Origin: an uncultured Acetatifactor sp. | GTDB taxonomy: Bacteria; Bacillota; Clostridia; Lachnospirales; Lachnospiraceae | NCBI GenBank assembly: GCA_910579755.1 | Contig: CAJTVB010000029.1 | Coordinates: 1 to 43,350, forward strand | Direction of reading: 5' to 3' | Length of the DNA: 43,350 bases | Part shown: positions 26,136 through 35,010 of the stretch, in pieces | Layout of the letters: every line of letters starts with the position of its first letter | How positions within the stretch are numbered: the first letter of the stretch is position 1 | Notes under the pieces: model-generated | The model's input: the letters and a program-made list of their open reading frames with translations, nothing else | What the model was told of the DNA's origin: nothing | Database searches by the model: none | Program-made: the position numbers and the translations under genes

Positions 26136-27041
26136 ATGAAGAATCATAAGAAATTGGCAGGTCTTCAGAAACGCAAGGCGATAGCCGGATATTTGTTCAT
26201 CGCGCCATTTATTGCAGGATTTCTTGTGTTTATGGTGAAACCCATGTTTCAGTCTCTGTATATGAGCTTTTGCGACGTGCAGCTGGGACCGGGAGGCTTC
26301 AATTACGTGTTTGCAAAGCTTTTCAACTATGACAGGGCGCTCACCGTGGACACAGAGTTCAACAGACTGCTGACAGAAGAGCTGTCCAGAATGTTCATCA
26401 ACTCTCTGGCCATAATGGTTTTCAGCTTTTTTGTGGCTTTGATCCTGAATCAGAAATTTAAGGGCAGGGCACTGGTAAGAGCGATCTTTTTCCTGCCGGT
26501 GATTCTTTCCTCGGGAGTGATCCTGGGGGTGGAATTCAACAACTCGCTGCTTTCCGGCATGCAGGAGGTCATTGAGAACAGTACCAACGGGTCCAGCATC
26601 ACGGATGCCATTCAGGAGATTCTCATCACTGCCGGAATCGGCACCAGAGCCTTTGAGACCGTGTTCGAGATCGTGGACGGGGTATACGATGTGGCCATTG
26701 CCTCAGGTATTCAGATTATTATCTTTCTGTCAGGGCTGCAGACCATTTCCGACAGCATGTATGAAGCGGCGGACATTGAGGGCTGCACCTCCTGGGAGAA
26801 GCTTTGGAAAATCACGTTTCCCATGATCAGCTCGCTGTTTCTGGTGAATTGGATTTACACCATTGTGGATTTCTGTATGAGATCCGACAACGAGGTCATG
26901 GAAAAGATCAGTGAGGCCATGATTGTGAATCTGAATTACGGCTTTGCATCGGCCATGGCGTGGATCTATTTTGCCACAGTACTTGTAATCATCGGTATCA
27001 GCTCAGGGATCATTTCAAAGGGGGTCTACTATTATGACTAA
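26136..27041 (+). CDS. Sugar ABC transporter permease, second set (LplB/UgpA type)
   Basis: Membrane subunit of a second importer, 301 residues with about six TMs, the first being AGYLFIAPFIAGFLVFMVKP. The EAA loop is EAADIEGCTSWEKLWKITFP. Residues about 140-185 form an unusually long polar insertion (NNSLLSGMQEVIENSTNGSS, onward) between TMs, probably outside the membrane, which the first-set counterpart lacks. AGAAAGGATAG precedes the start. Its stop overlaps the next permease by eight bases. Confidence 0.92.
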   Translation: MKNHKKLAGLQKRKAIAGYLFIAPFIAGFLVFMVKPMFQSLYMSFCDVQLGPGGFNYVFAKLFNYDRALTVDTEFNRLLTEELSRMFINSLAIMVFSFFVALILNQKFKGRALVRAIFFLPVILSSGVILGVEFNNSLLSGMQEVIENSTNGSSITDAIQEILITAGIGTRAFETVFEIVDGVYDVAIASGIQIIIFLSGLQTISDSMYEAADIEGCTSWEKLWKITFPMISSLFLVNWIYTIVDFCMRSDNEVMEKISEAMIVNLNYGFASAMAWIYFATVLVIIGISSGIISKGVYYYD

Positions 27042-28038
27042 CAGGAAAACTGCCGGGAGCCGCGTCAATGCTTTCTGGGAACGGAACAGAAAGTCGGAAG
27101 GGTATCTGTTGAAAAAAACCATATATGATCTCTCTTTTCGAGTGATCAGGTTTTTCCTGCTGTTTGGAATGTGTTTTATGATCCTGCAGCCCATTCTCAG
27201 CAAAATATCGGTGAGCTTTATGGCAGAAAAAGATCTGTATGATGCCATGATCATTTCCATACCGAAGAATTTTACTACAGATAATTACAAGCTGGCAGCG
27301 CAGTTCATGGATTACGGAAAGACGTTGTTAAATACCATAGGGGTATCGCTGACCATTGCAATTTTACAGATCGGCATGTGTACCCTGGTGGGATATGGAT
27401 TTGCCAGATTTAATTTTCCCATGAAAAAGTTTTGGTTTGCCTGCGTGATTTTGGTAATTGTGATTCCGCCTCAGACTATATCCACATCATTGTATCTGCA
27501 TTTTAGGTATTTTGATGTGCTGGGGCTGGGTAAGCTGATTACCGGAGACACAATAAACCTGAGAAGCTCCCTGATTCCTTACTATATGATGAGCGCCGGC
27601 TGTATGGGATTGAAGAACGGACTGTATATTTTTATGATTCGACAGTTTTTTCGCAATATTTCCAAGGAGCTGGAGGAGGCGGCCTATGTGGACGGCTGCG
27701 GTACCCTGAAAACATTCCTGAGAATTATGCTTCCGGATGCCAAGCCCATTCTGACCTCTTGCTTTCTGTTTTCCTTTGTGTGGCAGTGGACAGACGGCTT
27801 CTATTCCAAAATGTTTCTGGGCAACATAAGGCTTTTGGCAACACAGCTTGCCATTATCGGGGATCGTCTGAGCAGTTATATGACAAATACAATGAAGACG
27901 GCAGGAGCCTCCGTAGGATACATCAATTGCATCGTATCTACGGGAACCCTGATGGTGATCGTACCGCTGCTGATCCTGTATCTGTTTGCACAGAAGGGAT
28001 TTGTGGAAAGCCTGAGCAATTCAGGTATCAAAATGTAA
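27034..28038 (+). CDS. Sugar ABC transporter permease, second set (MalG type)
   Basis: Partner permease, 334 residues with about six TMs beginning near residue 40 (FFLLFGMCFMILQPILSKIS). The EAA loop is EAAYVDGCGTLKTFLRIMLP, and the C-terminus (VESLSNSGIKM) is typical of the family. It overlaps the upstream permease by eight bases, so the two are co-translated. It lies 95 bases before the solute-binding lipoprotein, with a strong stem-loop in between. Confidence 0.93.
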   Translation: MTNRKTAGSRVNAFWERNRKSEGYLLKKTIYDLSFRVIRFFLLFGMCFMILQPILSKISVSFMAEKDLYDAMIISIPKNFTTDNYKLAAQFMDYGKTLLNTIGVSLTIAILQIGMCTLVGYGFARFNFPMKKFWFACVILVIVIPPQTISTSLYLHFRYFDVLGLGKLITGDTINLRSSLIPYYMMSAGCMGLKNGLYIFMIRQFFRNISKELEEAAYVDGCGTLKTFLRIMLPDAKPILTSCFLFSFVWQWTDGFYSKMFLGNIRLLATQLAIIGDRLSSYMTNTMKTAGASVGYINCIVSTGTLMVIVPLLILYLFAQKGFVESLSNSGIKM

Positions 28039-28059
28039 AACATATCATCATCGTCCTCA

Positions 28060-28095
28060 CGCCGGCGCGGTGTCCGGAACACAGAAGCGCCGGCG
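28060..28095 (+). other. Strong intercistronic stem-loop before the solute-binding protein gene
   Basis: A perfect 9-bp GC-rich stem (CGCCGGCGC at 28060-28068, GCGCCGGCG at 28087-28095) encloses an 18-base loop that can form a second small stem (GTGT 28070-28073 with ACAC 28079-28082). No T tract follows, so it is not an intrinsic terminator. A hairpin here could protect the 5' end of the downstream message after processing and raise the binding protein above the permeases. Confidence 0.7.
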
Positions 28096-28133
28096 GGAGA
28101 GGGTGGGATGTGTTAATATAAAGGAGGTTAACT

Positions 28134-29615
28134 ATGAAAAAAGGACAATTTAAAAAGTTGATGGCAGCTGTTCTGACAGCGGCTATGGTAGCAGGTCTTG
28201 CAGGCTGTGGCAACAACGATAGCACTCCATCCGATCAGGGAAGCCAGAATTCTGATCAGCAAAGCTCCAACGAAGAGCAAAGCTCCGAAGAGGGTCAGGG
28301 CGCTGGTGAAGAGACTCCGGATGAAGAAGGGGACTTGGGAAAATATACGGTGCTTACAGACGAGAACGGAGAACCCTACGACCTGGGCGGTATGGAGATC
28401 GTCCTTCGGGACTGGTGGACAGATCCTGATAAGCCGATAGAGAATCCCAGCGCTTACGATGAAGCCCGGGATGAGTATCGGGAGTGGATCCAGGAGACCT
28501 ATAATTTTACCTTTGTACAGAAACAGATCAGTGATTATGGCTCTACCCCTGAAGATTTTGTAAACTATGCCACCACAGGCGGCGATGAGAATTATCTGTT
28601 TATTCTTCGTCCCGGCGCAGAATTCATTTCCGCTATGAAGAGCGGTCTGATGTGGGATCTGAGCAAGCTGGACTGCCTGGACTTTACCGAAAGTAAATGG
28701 GGCAACAAGACTCATGAGGAGCTGGCTTCCATGGGGGATGCCATTTACGGCATGAGCGGTGAGTTCCCTGAGGCTAAGGGCGGAATGTATTTTAACAAGA
28801 GACTTTTGAAGGAAGCCGGTATTGATCCTCAGGAGATCTACGATCTGCAGGAAAACATGGAGTGGACCTGGGAGAAATTTGAGGAAATGTGCCAGAAGGT
28901 GGCTGCAGATACCGATAATGACGGTGTGATCGACAGATATGCCATGGCAAATTTCACCTCTGTTTTGTATCCTCTGGCCGTATACTCCAACGGCGGAGAG
29001 TTTATCGGAAAGGATGAGAACGGTAACTTATACAATGCGCTGGAATCCGATGCCACCATGGAGGCGCTGAACTGGGCGCTGGATATGCTGGGCAAATATG
29101 AGATGACATATCCTGAGGATGCCGCATGGGATTACTGGATTACCGCTTATATAAACGGTGAAGCCTGCTTCATGGCTGACGAGGCTTACAGAGCAGGACA
29201 GATGGAAGATATGAAAGACGATTTCGGATTTGTGTGCTTCCCCATGGGCCCCAGAATGGATGATTATACCAATGCGTGGATGAATAACCCGGTGGTTATT
29301 CCGGCCTGCTATGATGAGGAGAAGGCCTGGAAGCTGGCTTTTGCATACAACCTGTGGACAGAGGTGGTTCCCGGATACACTGTGGAGGAGGCTTTCAAGT
29401 CCAACTATTATAAATCCTTTAGAGATACGGAATCCGTTGACCTGACCATTGCCAGACTGGAGACTAATGGTTTCCTGACCTATCATACGCTGGTACCTGG
29501 ACTTGACCTTGGTCCCGATCTTTTCTGGGCGCTGAACGAAGATAACACACCTGCGCAGCAGGCAGAGACCATCAGACCTGTGTGGGCTGCTTATCTGGAA
29601 GAAATCAATAAATAA
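28134..29615 (+). CDS. Sugar ABC transporter solute-binding lipoprotein
   Basis: The substrate-binding subunit of the second importer, 493 residues. The signal peptide ends in LAGC with C25 as the lipidated cysteine, followed by a Ser/Glu/Gln-rich spacer (about 26-66). The mature part is a family 1 solute-binding fold, with MYFNKRLLKEAGIDPQEIYD, DTDNDGVIDRYAMANF (a possible calcium-binding DxDxDG loop) and a hinge-region EACFMADEAY. The very strong site AAAGGAGG precedes the ATG. It closes the importer cassette and is followed by an intrinsic terminator. Arabinoxylo- or glucuronoxylo-oligosaccharides are the likely ligand, judged only from the neighbouring enzymes. Confidence 0.92.
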   Translation: MKKGQFKKLMAAVLTAAMVAGLAGCGNNDSTPSDQGSQNSDQQSSNEEQSSEEGQGAGEETPDEEGDLGKYTVLTDENGEPYDLGGMEIVLRDWWTDPDKPIENPSAYDEARDEYREWIQETYNFTFVQKQISDYGSTPEDFVNYATTGGDENYLFILRPGAEFISAMKSGLMWDLSKLDCLDFTESKWGNKTHEELASMGDAIYGMSGEFPEAKGGMYFNKRLLKEAGIDPQEIYDLQENMEWTWEKFEEMCQKVAADTDNDGVIDRYAMANFTSVLYPLAVYSNGGEFIGKDENGNLYNALESDATMEALNWALDMLGKYEMTYPEDAAWDYWITAYINGEACFMADEAYRAGQMEDMKDDFGFVCFPMGPRMDDYTNAWMNNPVVIPACYDEEKAWKLAFAYNLWTEVVPGYTVEEAFKSNYYKSFRDTESVDLTIARLETNGFLTYHTLVPGLDLGPDLFWALNEDNTPAQQAETIRPVWAAYLEEINK

Positions 29616-29651
29616 ACAGTAATCCACAAAAGTACAGAGAAATGGACGAAA

Positions 29652-29682
29652 GGATGGTATTTTCCGGGTACCATCCTTTTTT
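29652..29682 (+). terminator. Intrinsic terminator after the importer cassette
   Basis: GGATGGTA (29652-29659) pairs with TACCATCC (29669-29676) around a 9-base loop and is followed by six T residues. A second small hairpin (CCCGAA/TTCGGG, 29695-29709) follows. It separates the solute-binding gene from the GH43 gene; downstream expression needs either read-through or a promoter that I could not identify with confidence. Confidence 0.85.
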
Positions 29683-29784
29683 CCTAAGCAGAATCCCGAA
29701 TTTTTCGGGTGTTTGAAAACGCAGGATTCATGAAAGTTCTTTATTACAGAAGGTTCGCACTGTAAAGCGGGCAGGGAGGTAAAA

Positions 29785-31503
29785 ATGTCTGTTATTGCAC
29801 AAAATCCAATTATGCCGGGGTTTTATCCTGATCCCTCCATTTGTGCCGTGGGGGGAGACTACTACCTGGTGAATTCTACCTTTGCCTATTTTCCGGGACT
29901 TCCGGTGATGCACAGCAGGGATCTGTGCCACTGGGAGCAGCTGGGCAACGCTCTTGACAGGCCGTCCCAGCTTCCTTTGAAGGGGGCAGGGCATTCCGCA
30001 GGGCTTTTTGCGCCTGCTATTCGATATCATGAGGGCACTTTTTATCTGATCTGCACCAATGTTTCAGGGGGAGGCAATTTTCTTGTTACGGCCAGGAATC
30101 CGGAAGGTCCCTGGTCGGAGCCTTATTTTATCCGGGGGGCAGAGGGAATCGATCCCTGCCTGTTTTTTGATGATGACGGAAAATGCTACTATATCGGAAC
30201 AAGGCCCAACCGACAGGGATGCAGGTATAATGGAGATTGGTATATCTGGATCCAGGAGCTGAATCTTGAACGGATGGAGCTGGCAGGAGAAGCCAAGGAT
30301 GTATGGAACGGCGCTCTGCGGGATGTGATTTGGCCGGAGGGTCCTCATCTGTACAAAAAGGACGGCTATTATTATATTCTGCATGCAGAAGGTGGAACAG
30401 GGCCCGATCATGCAGTCACGGTGTGCAGAAGCCGTAATATCTGGGGGCCCTATGAAAACAATCCCTGTAATCCCATCCTGACGCACAGGCATCTGGGAAA
30501 GGATTATCCTATCCGGTATGTGGGGCACGGAGATATCATCCAGACGCCCCGGGGAGAATGGTACATGGTTATGCTGGCGGTTCGTCCAAAGAAGGGCTAT
30601 ACCACCATGGGACGGGAGACCTTCCTGGCCAGAGTGGTGTGGGAAAATGGATGGCCGGTGGTTAACCCGGGAGCGGGAATGCTGACAGATCAGGTGGAAA
30701 TCGATCTGCCGCAGTGGGATCCCTGGAAGGAAGAAGAGTCGTTTACCTGCAGAAGCGGTTTTAGGAATTGCTGTCCCGCAAGCAGCAGGACGTATGATTT
30801 TACCCGGGAAAAAAGGGAGAGGCTTGGAGATGAGTTCCTGTTTCTGCGAAATCCGGACAGGGATATGTACTCTCTGGAAGAGGGAGAGGGATTGCGGCTG
30901 AAATTCGGCGCGGCTTCTTTGAAGGAGACTGAGAGTCCTTCCTTTGCAGGAATCAGGCAACAGCATCACAGTTTTCAGGCAAAGGTCTGTGTGGACAGGG
31001 ACAGCTTCCCTCAGGGAGAGGATTGCTGTAAGGCCGGGCTGGTGCTTTTGCAGAGTAACGAATATCATCTGCGGCTGGAGCTTTCCGGAAACCGGGCAGA
31101 GGCGCTTCTGTGCGAGAAGGGACAGGACCGGGTGCTTGGAAACATTCAGATGTGTGCGTCCCAGGGCATGGGCGGGACCCGGAAGGATGAAAAAGCCCGG
31201 GAACTTACATTGCTTTTGCGGGTGAGAGGTCTGGAGGCAGACCTTGGAATAGAGGAAGAGGGCGAAGAAAAGATGATCGTCCGGAATGTGGATATCAGCA
31301 GCTTGTCCACGGAGACAGCAGGCGGTTTTGTGGGATGTACGGTGGGAATGTATGCTGTGGAAGAGAGAATGAGAGCTGACAGCGGGGAAGGTATGGCGCA
31401 AAATTCCGTAGAGAATTCTGACATGAAGCGCCGGGCTTGTTTCCGATGCTTTTCCTATGAGGCGATGGGGGAATCAGATGAAGAGCGCCAGGTTCTTGCA
31501 TAG
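29785..31503 (+). CDS. Cytoplasmic GH43 beta-xylosidase/alpha-L-arabinofuranosidase
   Basis: A glycoside hydrolase of 572 residues without signal peptide. The five-bladed propeller (about 5-310) begins NPIMPGFYPDPSICAVG with base D16. The pKa modulator is D123 in GIDPCLFFDDDG and the acid is E185 in VIWPEGPHLY, so the catalytic triad is intact. Residues about 325-572 form the GH43-type C-terminal beta-sandwich (SFAGIRQQHHSFQAKVCVD). Relatives hydrolyse xylose or arabinofuranose from the ends of xylo-oligosaccharides; which of the two cannot be decided here. GGGAGGT precedes the ATG. The last ~90 residues are a charged, lower-complexity extension that overlaps the next gene by 26 bases. Confidence 0.93.
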   Translation: MSVIAQNPIMPGFYPDPSICAVGGDYYLVNSTFAYFPGLPVMHSRDLCHWEQLGNALDRPSQLPLKGAGHSAGLFAPAIRYHEGTFYLICTNVSGGGNFLVTARNPEGPWSEPYFIRGAEGIDPCLFFDDDGKCYYIGTRPNRQGCRYNGDWYIWIQELNLERMELAGEAKDVWNGALRDVIWPEGPHLYKKDGYYYILHAEGGTGPDHAVTVCRSRNIWGPYENNPCNPILTHRHLGKDYPIRYVGHGDIIQTPRGEWYMVMLAVRPKKGYTTMGRETFLARVVWENGWPVVNPGAGMLTDQVEIDLPQWDPWKEEESFTCRSGFRNCCPASSRTYDFTREKRERLGDEFLFLRNPDRDMYSLEEGEGLRLKFGAASLKETESPSFAGIRQQHHSFQAKVCVDRDSFPQGEDCCKAGLVLLQSNEYHLRLELSGNRAEALLCEKGQDRVLGNIQMCASQGMGGTRKDEKARELTLLLRVRGLEADLGIEEEGEEKMIVRNVDISSLSTETAGGFVGCTVGMYAVEERMRADSGEGMAQNSVENSDMKRRACFRCFSYEAMGESDEERQVLA

Positions 31504-33124
31504 ACTCGTATTATGTCTTGCAATAGGGGGAAGCCTTTTTCTTGCCGCCTGCGGCAGGGAAGGGGCTTCCCGGCCTGACACCGGAGTGGTGCAGACGCCG
31601 GCCCCGCAGCCAGAGGAAGAACGGGAGGATTATATGAAATTTTTTGAGGGAATAGAGCTTACGGAGAGCTATAAGGGAATGGACCATGCGAACCCCCTGA
31701 TGACACAGAGCTTTGGCGCAGATCCTTACGCCATGGTCTATGGTGACAGAGTGTATATTTATATGACCGGGGATGCCTTTGAATATGACGGGGAGGGGAA
31801 GGTCGCGGAAAATACCTATGGGAAGATCAGTCAGATCCGTGTGATTTCCACGGCGGATATGGTGAACTTTACGGATCATGGCGCCATACAGGCGGCATCG
31901 AAACAGGGCGCCGCTGTCTGGGCCCGCAATTCTTGGGCGCCGGCGGCCGCCTGGAAGGAAATTGAAGGAAAGCCGCAGTTTTTTCTCTATTTTGCAGATG
32001 CGGGAGGCGGCATCGGTGTGCTGCAGGCGGACAGCCCGGCGGGACCTTTTCGGGATCCTCTTGGGAAGGGCTTGATCACCAGGCAGACACCCAACTGCGG
32101 CGATGTGCTCTGGCTGTTTGATCCGGCGGTGCTGATGGACGACGACGGAAGGGCTTATCTGTATTTCGGAGGCGGCGTTCCGGAGGGAAAGCAGTCTGAT
32201 CCGGGTACTGCCAGGGTGGTGGAGCTGGGTGAGGACATGATCAGCATTGTGGGGGAGCCTCAAAAAATCGATGTGCCTTATTTATTTGAGGATTCCGGTA
32301 TCCATAAGGCGGGGGGAAAGTATTTTTATACCTACTGTACCAACTGGCAGGTGGATGAGGCGGGAACGGCGCAGTATGGATTTCGCAATGCAGAGATTGC
32401 CTGTATGGTCAGCGACAGTCCCATGGGTCCCTTTACACTGCAGGAAACCATTCTGAAGAATCCGGGCAGTGTGTTCGGTTTGTACGGAAATAATCATCAC
32501 TGTGTATTCCAATTTCAGGAGAACTGGTACATTGCCTATCACACCAGGGTGCTGGAAGGGGCTATGGGGGTGGAGAAGGGCTACCGCTGTACCCATATCG
32601 ACCAGTTTGCCATGGGGGAGGACGGCGTCATCGGCACCATTCGTCAGACGCTCAAAGGACGGCAGCAGCTTTGCTATGTGAATCCCTATGAGGAAAACCG
32701 GGCGGCGAACATGGCGGTTATGGGCGGTGTGGAGTGTGTGCCTTCGGACGAAGTCAGTAAAAATTTCGGCTGTGGAAATATGGCTGTGGCAGGCATCCAT
32801 ACGGGAGACTTTATCAAGGTTCAGGGCGTGGATTTTGGAGACGCAGGTCCCCGGGAGTTTGTAGTGACGGCAAAGCCAGGCGCTCAGAAGGAGGGCGTAA
32901 TTTGTCTTCGACTGGACGGACCGGATGGAGAGGTGATCGGATATGTACCTGTGGATGCTTCGAAGGGAGAGCGCCTGGAGGGGACAGATTCAGAAGAGGC
33001 GGCTTTGGCAAATCAGGAATTTCGAAAATACACGGCTATGGTGGAGCAGGTAAGCGGGGTGCATGATTTGTTTTTCATTTTTTACGGAGAGGGATATGAG
33101 ATTGAAACCTGGCAGTTTCAATAG
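31478..33124 (+). CDS. Surface lipoprotein GH43, arabinoxylan arabinofuranohydrolase (XynD-like)
   Basis: A 548-residue enzyme expected to remove arabinose side chains from xylan at the cell surface. The signal peptide ends in LAAC (C25). The GH43 propeller (about 65-390) resembles Bacillus AXH/XynD: base D82 in FGADPYAMVYGDRVYIY, then WARNSWAPAAAW, modulator D215 in WLFDPAVLMDDDGRAYLYFG, acid E271 in FEDSGIHKAGGKYFYTYCTN, and GNNHHCVFQF. A C-terminal beta-sandwich (about 400-548) may bind carbohydrate. The start at 31478 lies inside the end of the upstream GH43 gene, so translation is probably coupled. It complements the intracellular GH43 by acting before import. Confidence 0.92.
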   Translation: MKSARFLHRLVLCLAIGGSLFLAACGREGASRPDTGVVQTPAPQPEEEREDYMKFFEGIELTESYKGMDHANPLMTQSFGADPYAMVYGDRVYIYMTGDAFEYDGEGKVAENTYGKISQIRVISTADMVNFTDHGAIQAASKQGAAVWARNSWAPAAAWKEIEGKPQFFLYFADAGGGIGVLQADSPAGPFRDPLGKGLITRQTPNCGDVLWLFDPAVLMDDDGRAYLYFGGGVPEGKQSDPGTARVVELGEDMISIVGEPQKIDVPYLFEDSGIHKAGGKYFYTYCTNWQVDEAGTAQYGFRNAEIACMVSDSPMGPFTLQETILKNPGSVFGLYGNNHHCVFQFQENWYIAYHTRVLEGAMGVEKGYRCTHIDQFAMGEDGVIGTIRQTLKGRQQLCYVNPYEENRAANMAVMGGVECVPSDEVSKNFGCGNMAVAGIHTGDFIKVQGVDFGDAGPREFVVTAKPGAQKEGVICLRLDGPDGEVIGYVPVDASKGERLEGTDSEEAALANQEFRKYTAMVEQVSGVHDLFFIFYGEGYEIETWQFQ

Positions 33125-33153
33125 CAGGATTCTTTTTTCCTGGTCAGGAGGAT

Positions 33154-35010
33154 ATGGTGGGGGAATATAAAGATAGTGCCGATAATCCGTTGCATCGGCG
33201 GTTCGGCACATGGAAAAATACGGTGTATATAGTAAAAAAGCTGAAGCAATATTGTCCGGCGGTGATTCCCATAGCGCTTCTGGGGATTGTGTGTGGGTCC
33301 ATACTATCTTATTACTGGGGATTCATAGGAAAGTATGTGATCGATCTGGTGCAGATGCAGGCACGGATGGAGGAGAAGACGCAGCGGCTTTTATGGCTTT
33401 TGCTGATAGTGGGAGGGGGCGCCGCAGCGCTGACTTTTGGCAATGTCTTTTCACAAAATAAAACCTGGTACCGCTTTATCTATGTGAGGATGCAGATGAT
33501 CCTGGAACGTGTGGACAAGGTGCTTGGCCTGAACTATCAGATGCTGGAAAGTCCTGAGGTTCTGGATGTCCATGAGCGCGCCACTCAGGCCACCGGAGGG
33601 AACAACAACGGTGTGGAGGGGATGATGAACCTGATGGTCACATTGGGCGGACAGCTTTTTACCGTAGTCGTAACCTTTGGATCCGTTGTGGTGCTGAGTC
33701 CCTGGCTTGTGGCGGCGTTGACCGGGCTTTGCATTCTGCAGTTTTTTTATTATAGGAAGATCATCAGAACGGATAAAAAGGAGGTATGGGACAAGCTGGC
33801 TCCGGTGTGGAGACAGGTGCATTATATGTCCCGCATTACCCAGGATTTTGATTTTGCAAAGGATATCCGGCTGTTTCATTTAAGCGGTTTTCTGTTAAAA
33901 AAGCAGAAAGATGTTTATGCCAAAAGAGAGGATCGTATGGATCACTGCAGGGAGCTGTGGTTTCGTCATTCTCTGGTGGTTGAACTGCTTTTTGTGGTTG
34001 GGAAGGGGCTGATTTACGGGGCATTGTTTTATGCTGTGCTGAAAAAGGGCTTATCCATCGGAAGCTTTACCTTATATCTTGCGCTGGCAACTGCCTTCTC
34101 TCAAAGTCTTCTTCAGTTTTTGCATCGTTTTGGCGACTATGAGAGAGCGTCTTTGGAGGTAGATGATTTCAGAACTTTTATAGAACTGGACTGCAGGGGA
34201 AAGGAGGAGACCATTCCTATTCCTGCGTCCCGGGAGTGGACTATAGAGTTTCATGATGTGAGCTATCGATATCATAAGCAGGAGAAGAATGCGCTGGAGC
34301 ATCTGAATTTGACTCTTCATCCGGGGGAAAAGCTGGCGGTGGTGGGGTTAAACGGCGCCGGAAAGACCACTATGATCAAGCTGCTGCTTCGGCTCTACGA
34401 TCCTACGGAAGGCTGTATAACATTGAACGGGGTGGATATCAGGCGGTTTTCCAGGGAGGAGTATTATAAGCTTTTCTCTCCCGTGTTCCAGAATGTGGAG
34501 GTCCTGGCTTTTCCCATTTCGGAGAACATCTCCATGAAAACAGCACAGGAAACGGATTGCTCCAGGGCGGAGAGGGCGGCGGATCAGGCTGGTCTGGGAG
34601 ACAAGATAAGCTCCCTGCCCAAGGGGATTGAGACAGAGTTGTTGAAGGTTATTACCGAGGACGGGGTGGATCTGTCCGGGGGAGAGAAGCAGAAGCTGGC
34701 TCTGGCCAGGGCCCTTTATAAGGCCGCGCCTATAGTGGTGCTGGACGAGCCCACATCCGCTCTGGATGCGCTGGCAGAGCAGCAGCTCTATGAACGGTTT
34801 GACCAGATGATCGGAGAGAAATCTGCCGTGTATATTTCCCATCGTCTTGCGTCCACCAGGTTTTGCGATAAGGTGGCCATGTTCATGGATGGCAGAATGA
34901 TTGAATATGGGACTCATGACCGGCTGATGGAGCAGGGCGGAGAGTACGCCAGAATGTTCGAGATGCAGGCGCAGTATTATCAGGAGGAACGGAAGGAGGC
35001 GCAGGCATAA
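33154..35010 (+). CDS. ABC exporter half-transporter, permease fused to ATPase (subunit 1)
   Basis: A type IV exporter half of 618 residues. The N-terminal membrane domain (about 30-330, six TMs) joins an ATPase domain (about 360-600) with Walker A GLNGAGKT (398-405), Q-loop FSPVFQN, signature LSGGEKQKLALARAL, Walker B PIVVLDEPTSALD and switch His in YISHRLAST. All catalytic motifs are intact. There is no N-terminal C39 peptidase domain, so it does not itself cleave a leader peptide. AGGAGG sets the start. Its stop shares a base with the next gene's ATG (TAATG), so the two are surely partners. The cargo is unknown; a lipid, peptide or drug are all possible. Confidence 0.92.
   Translation: MVGEYKDSADNPLHRRFGTWKNTVYIVKKLKQYCPAVIPIALLGIVCGSILSYYWGFIGKYVIDLVQMQARMEEKTQRLLWLLLIVGGGAAALTFGNVFSQNKTWYRFIYVRMQMILERVDKVLGLNYQMLESPEVLDVHERATQATGGNNNGVEGMMNLMVTLGGQLFTVVVTFGSVVVLSPWLVAALTGLCILQFFYYRKIIRTDKKEVWDKLAPVWRQVHYMSRITQDFDFAKDIRLFHLSGFLLKKQKDVYAKREDRMDHCRELWFRHSLVVELLFVVGKGLIYGALFYAVLKKGLSIGSFTLYLALATAFSQSLLQFLHRFGDYERASLEVDDFRTFIELDCRGKEETIPIPASREWTIEFHDVSYRYHKQEKNALEHLNLTLHPGEKLAVVGLNGAGKTTMIKLLLRLYDPTEGCITLNGVDIRRFSREEYYKLFSPVFQNVEVLAFPISENISMKTAQETDCSRAERAADQAGLGDKISSLPKGIETELLKVITEDGVDLSGGEKQKLALARALYKAAPIVVLDEPTSALDALAEQQLYERFDQMIGEKSAVYISHRLASTRFCDKVAMFMDGRMIEYGTHDRLMEQGGEYARMFEMQAQYYQEERKEAQA

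Noticed and set aside
29713..29747. Possible promoter for the GH43 gene (TTGAAA with TATTAC) and a catabolite-repression-like TGAAAACG
   Set aside because: The spacing between the boxes is well over 20 bases, and the cre-like match holds only in its first half.
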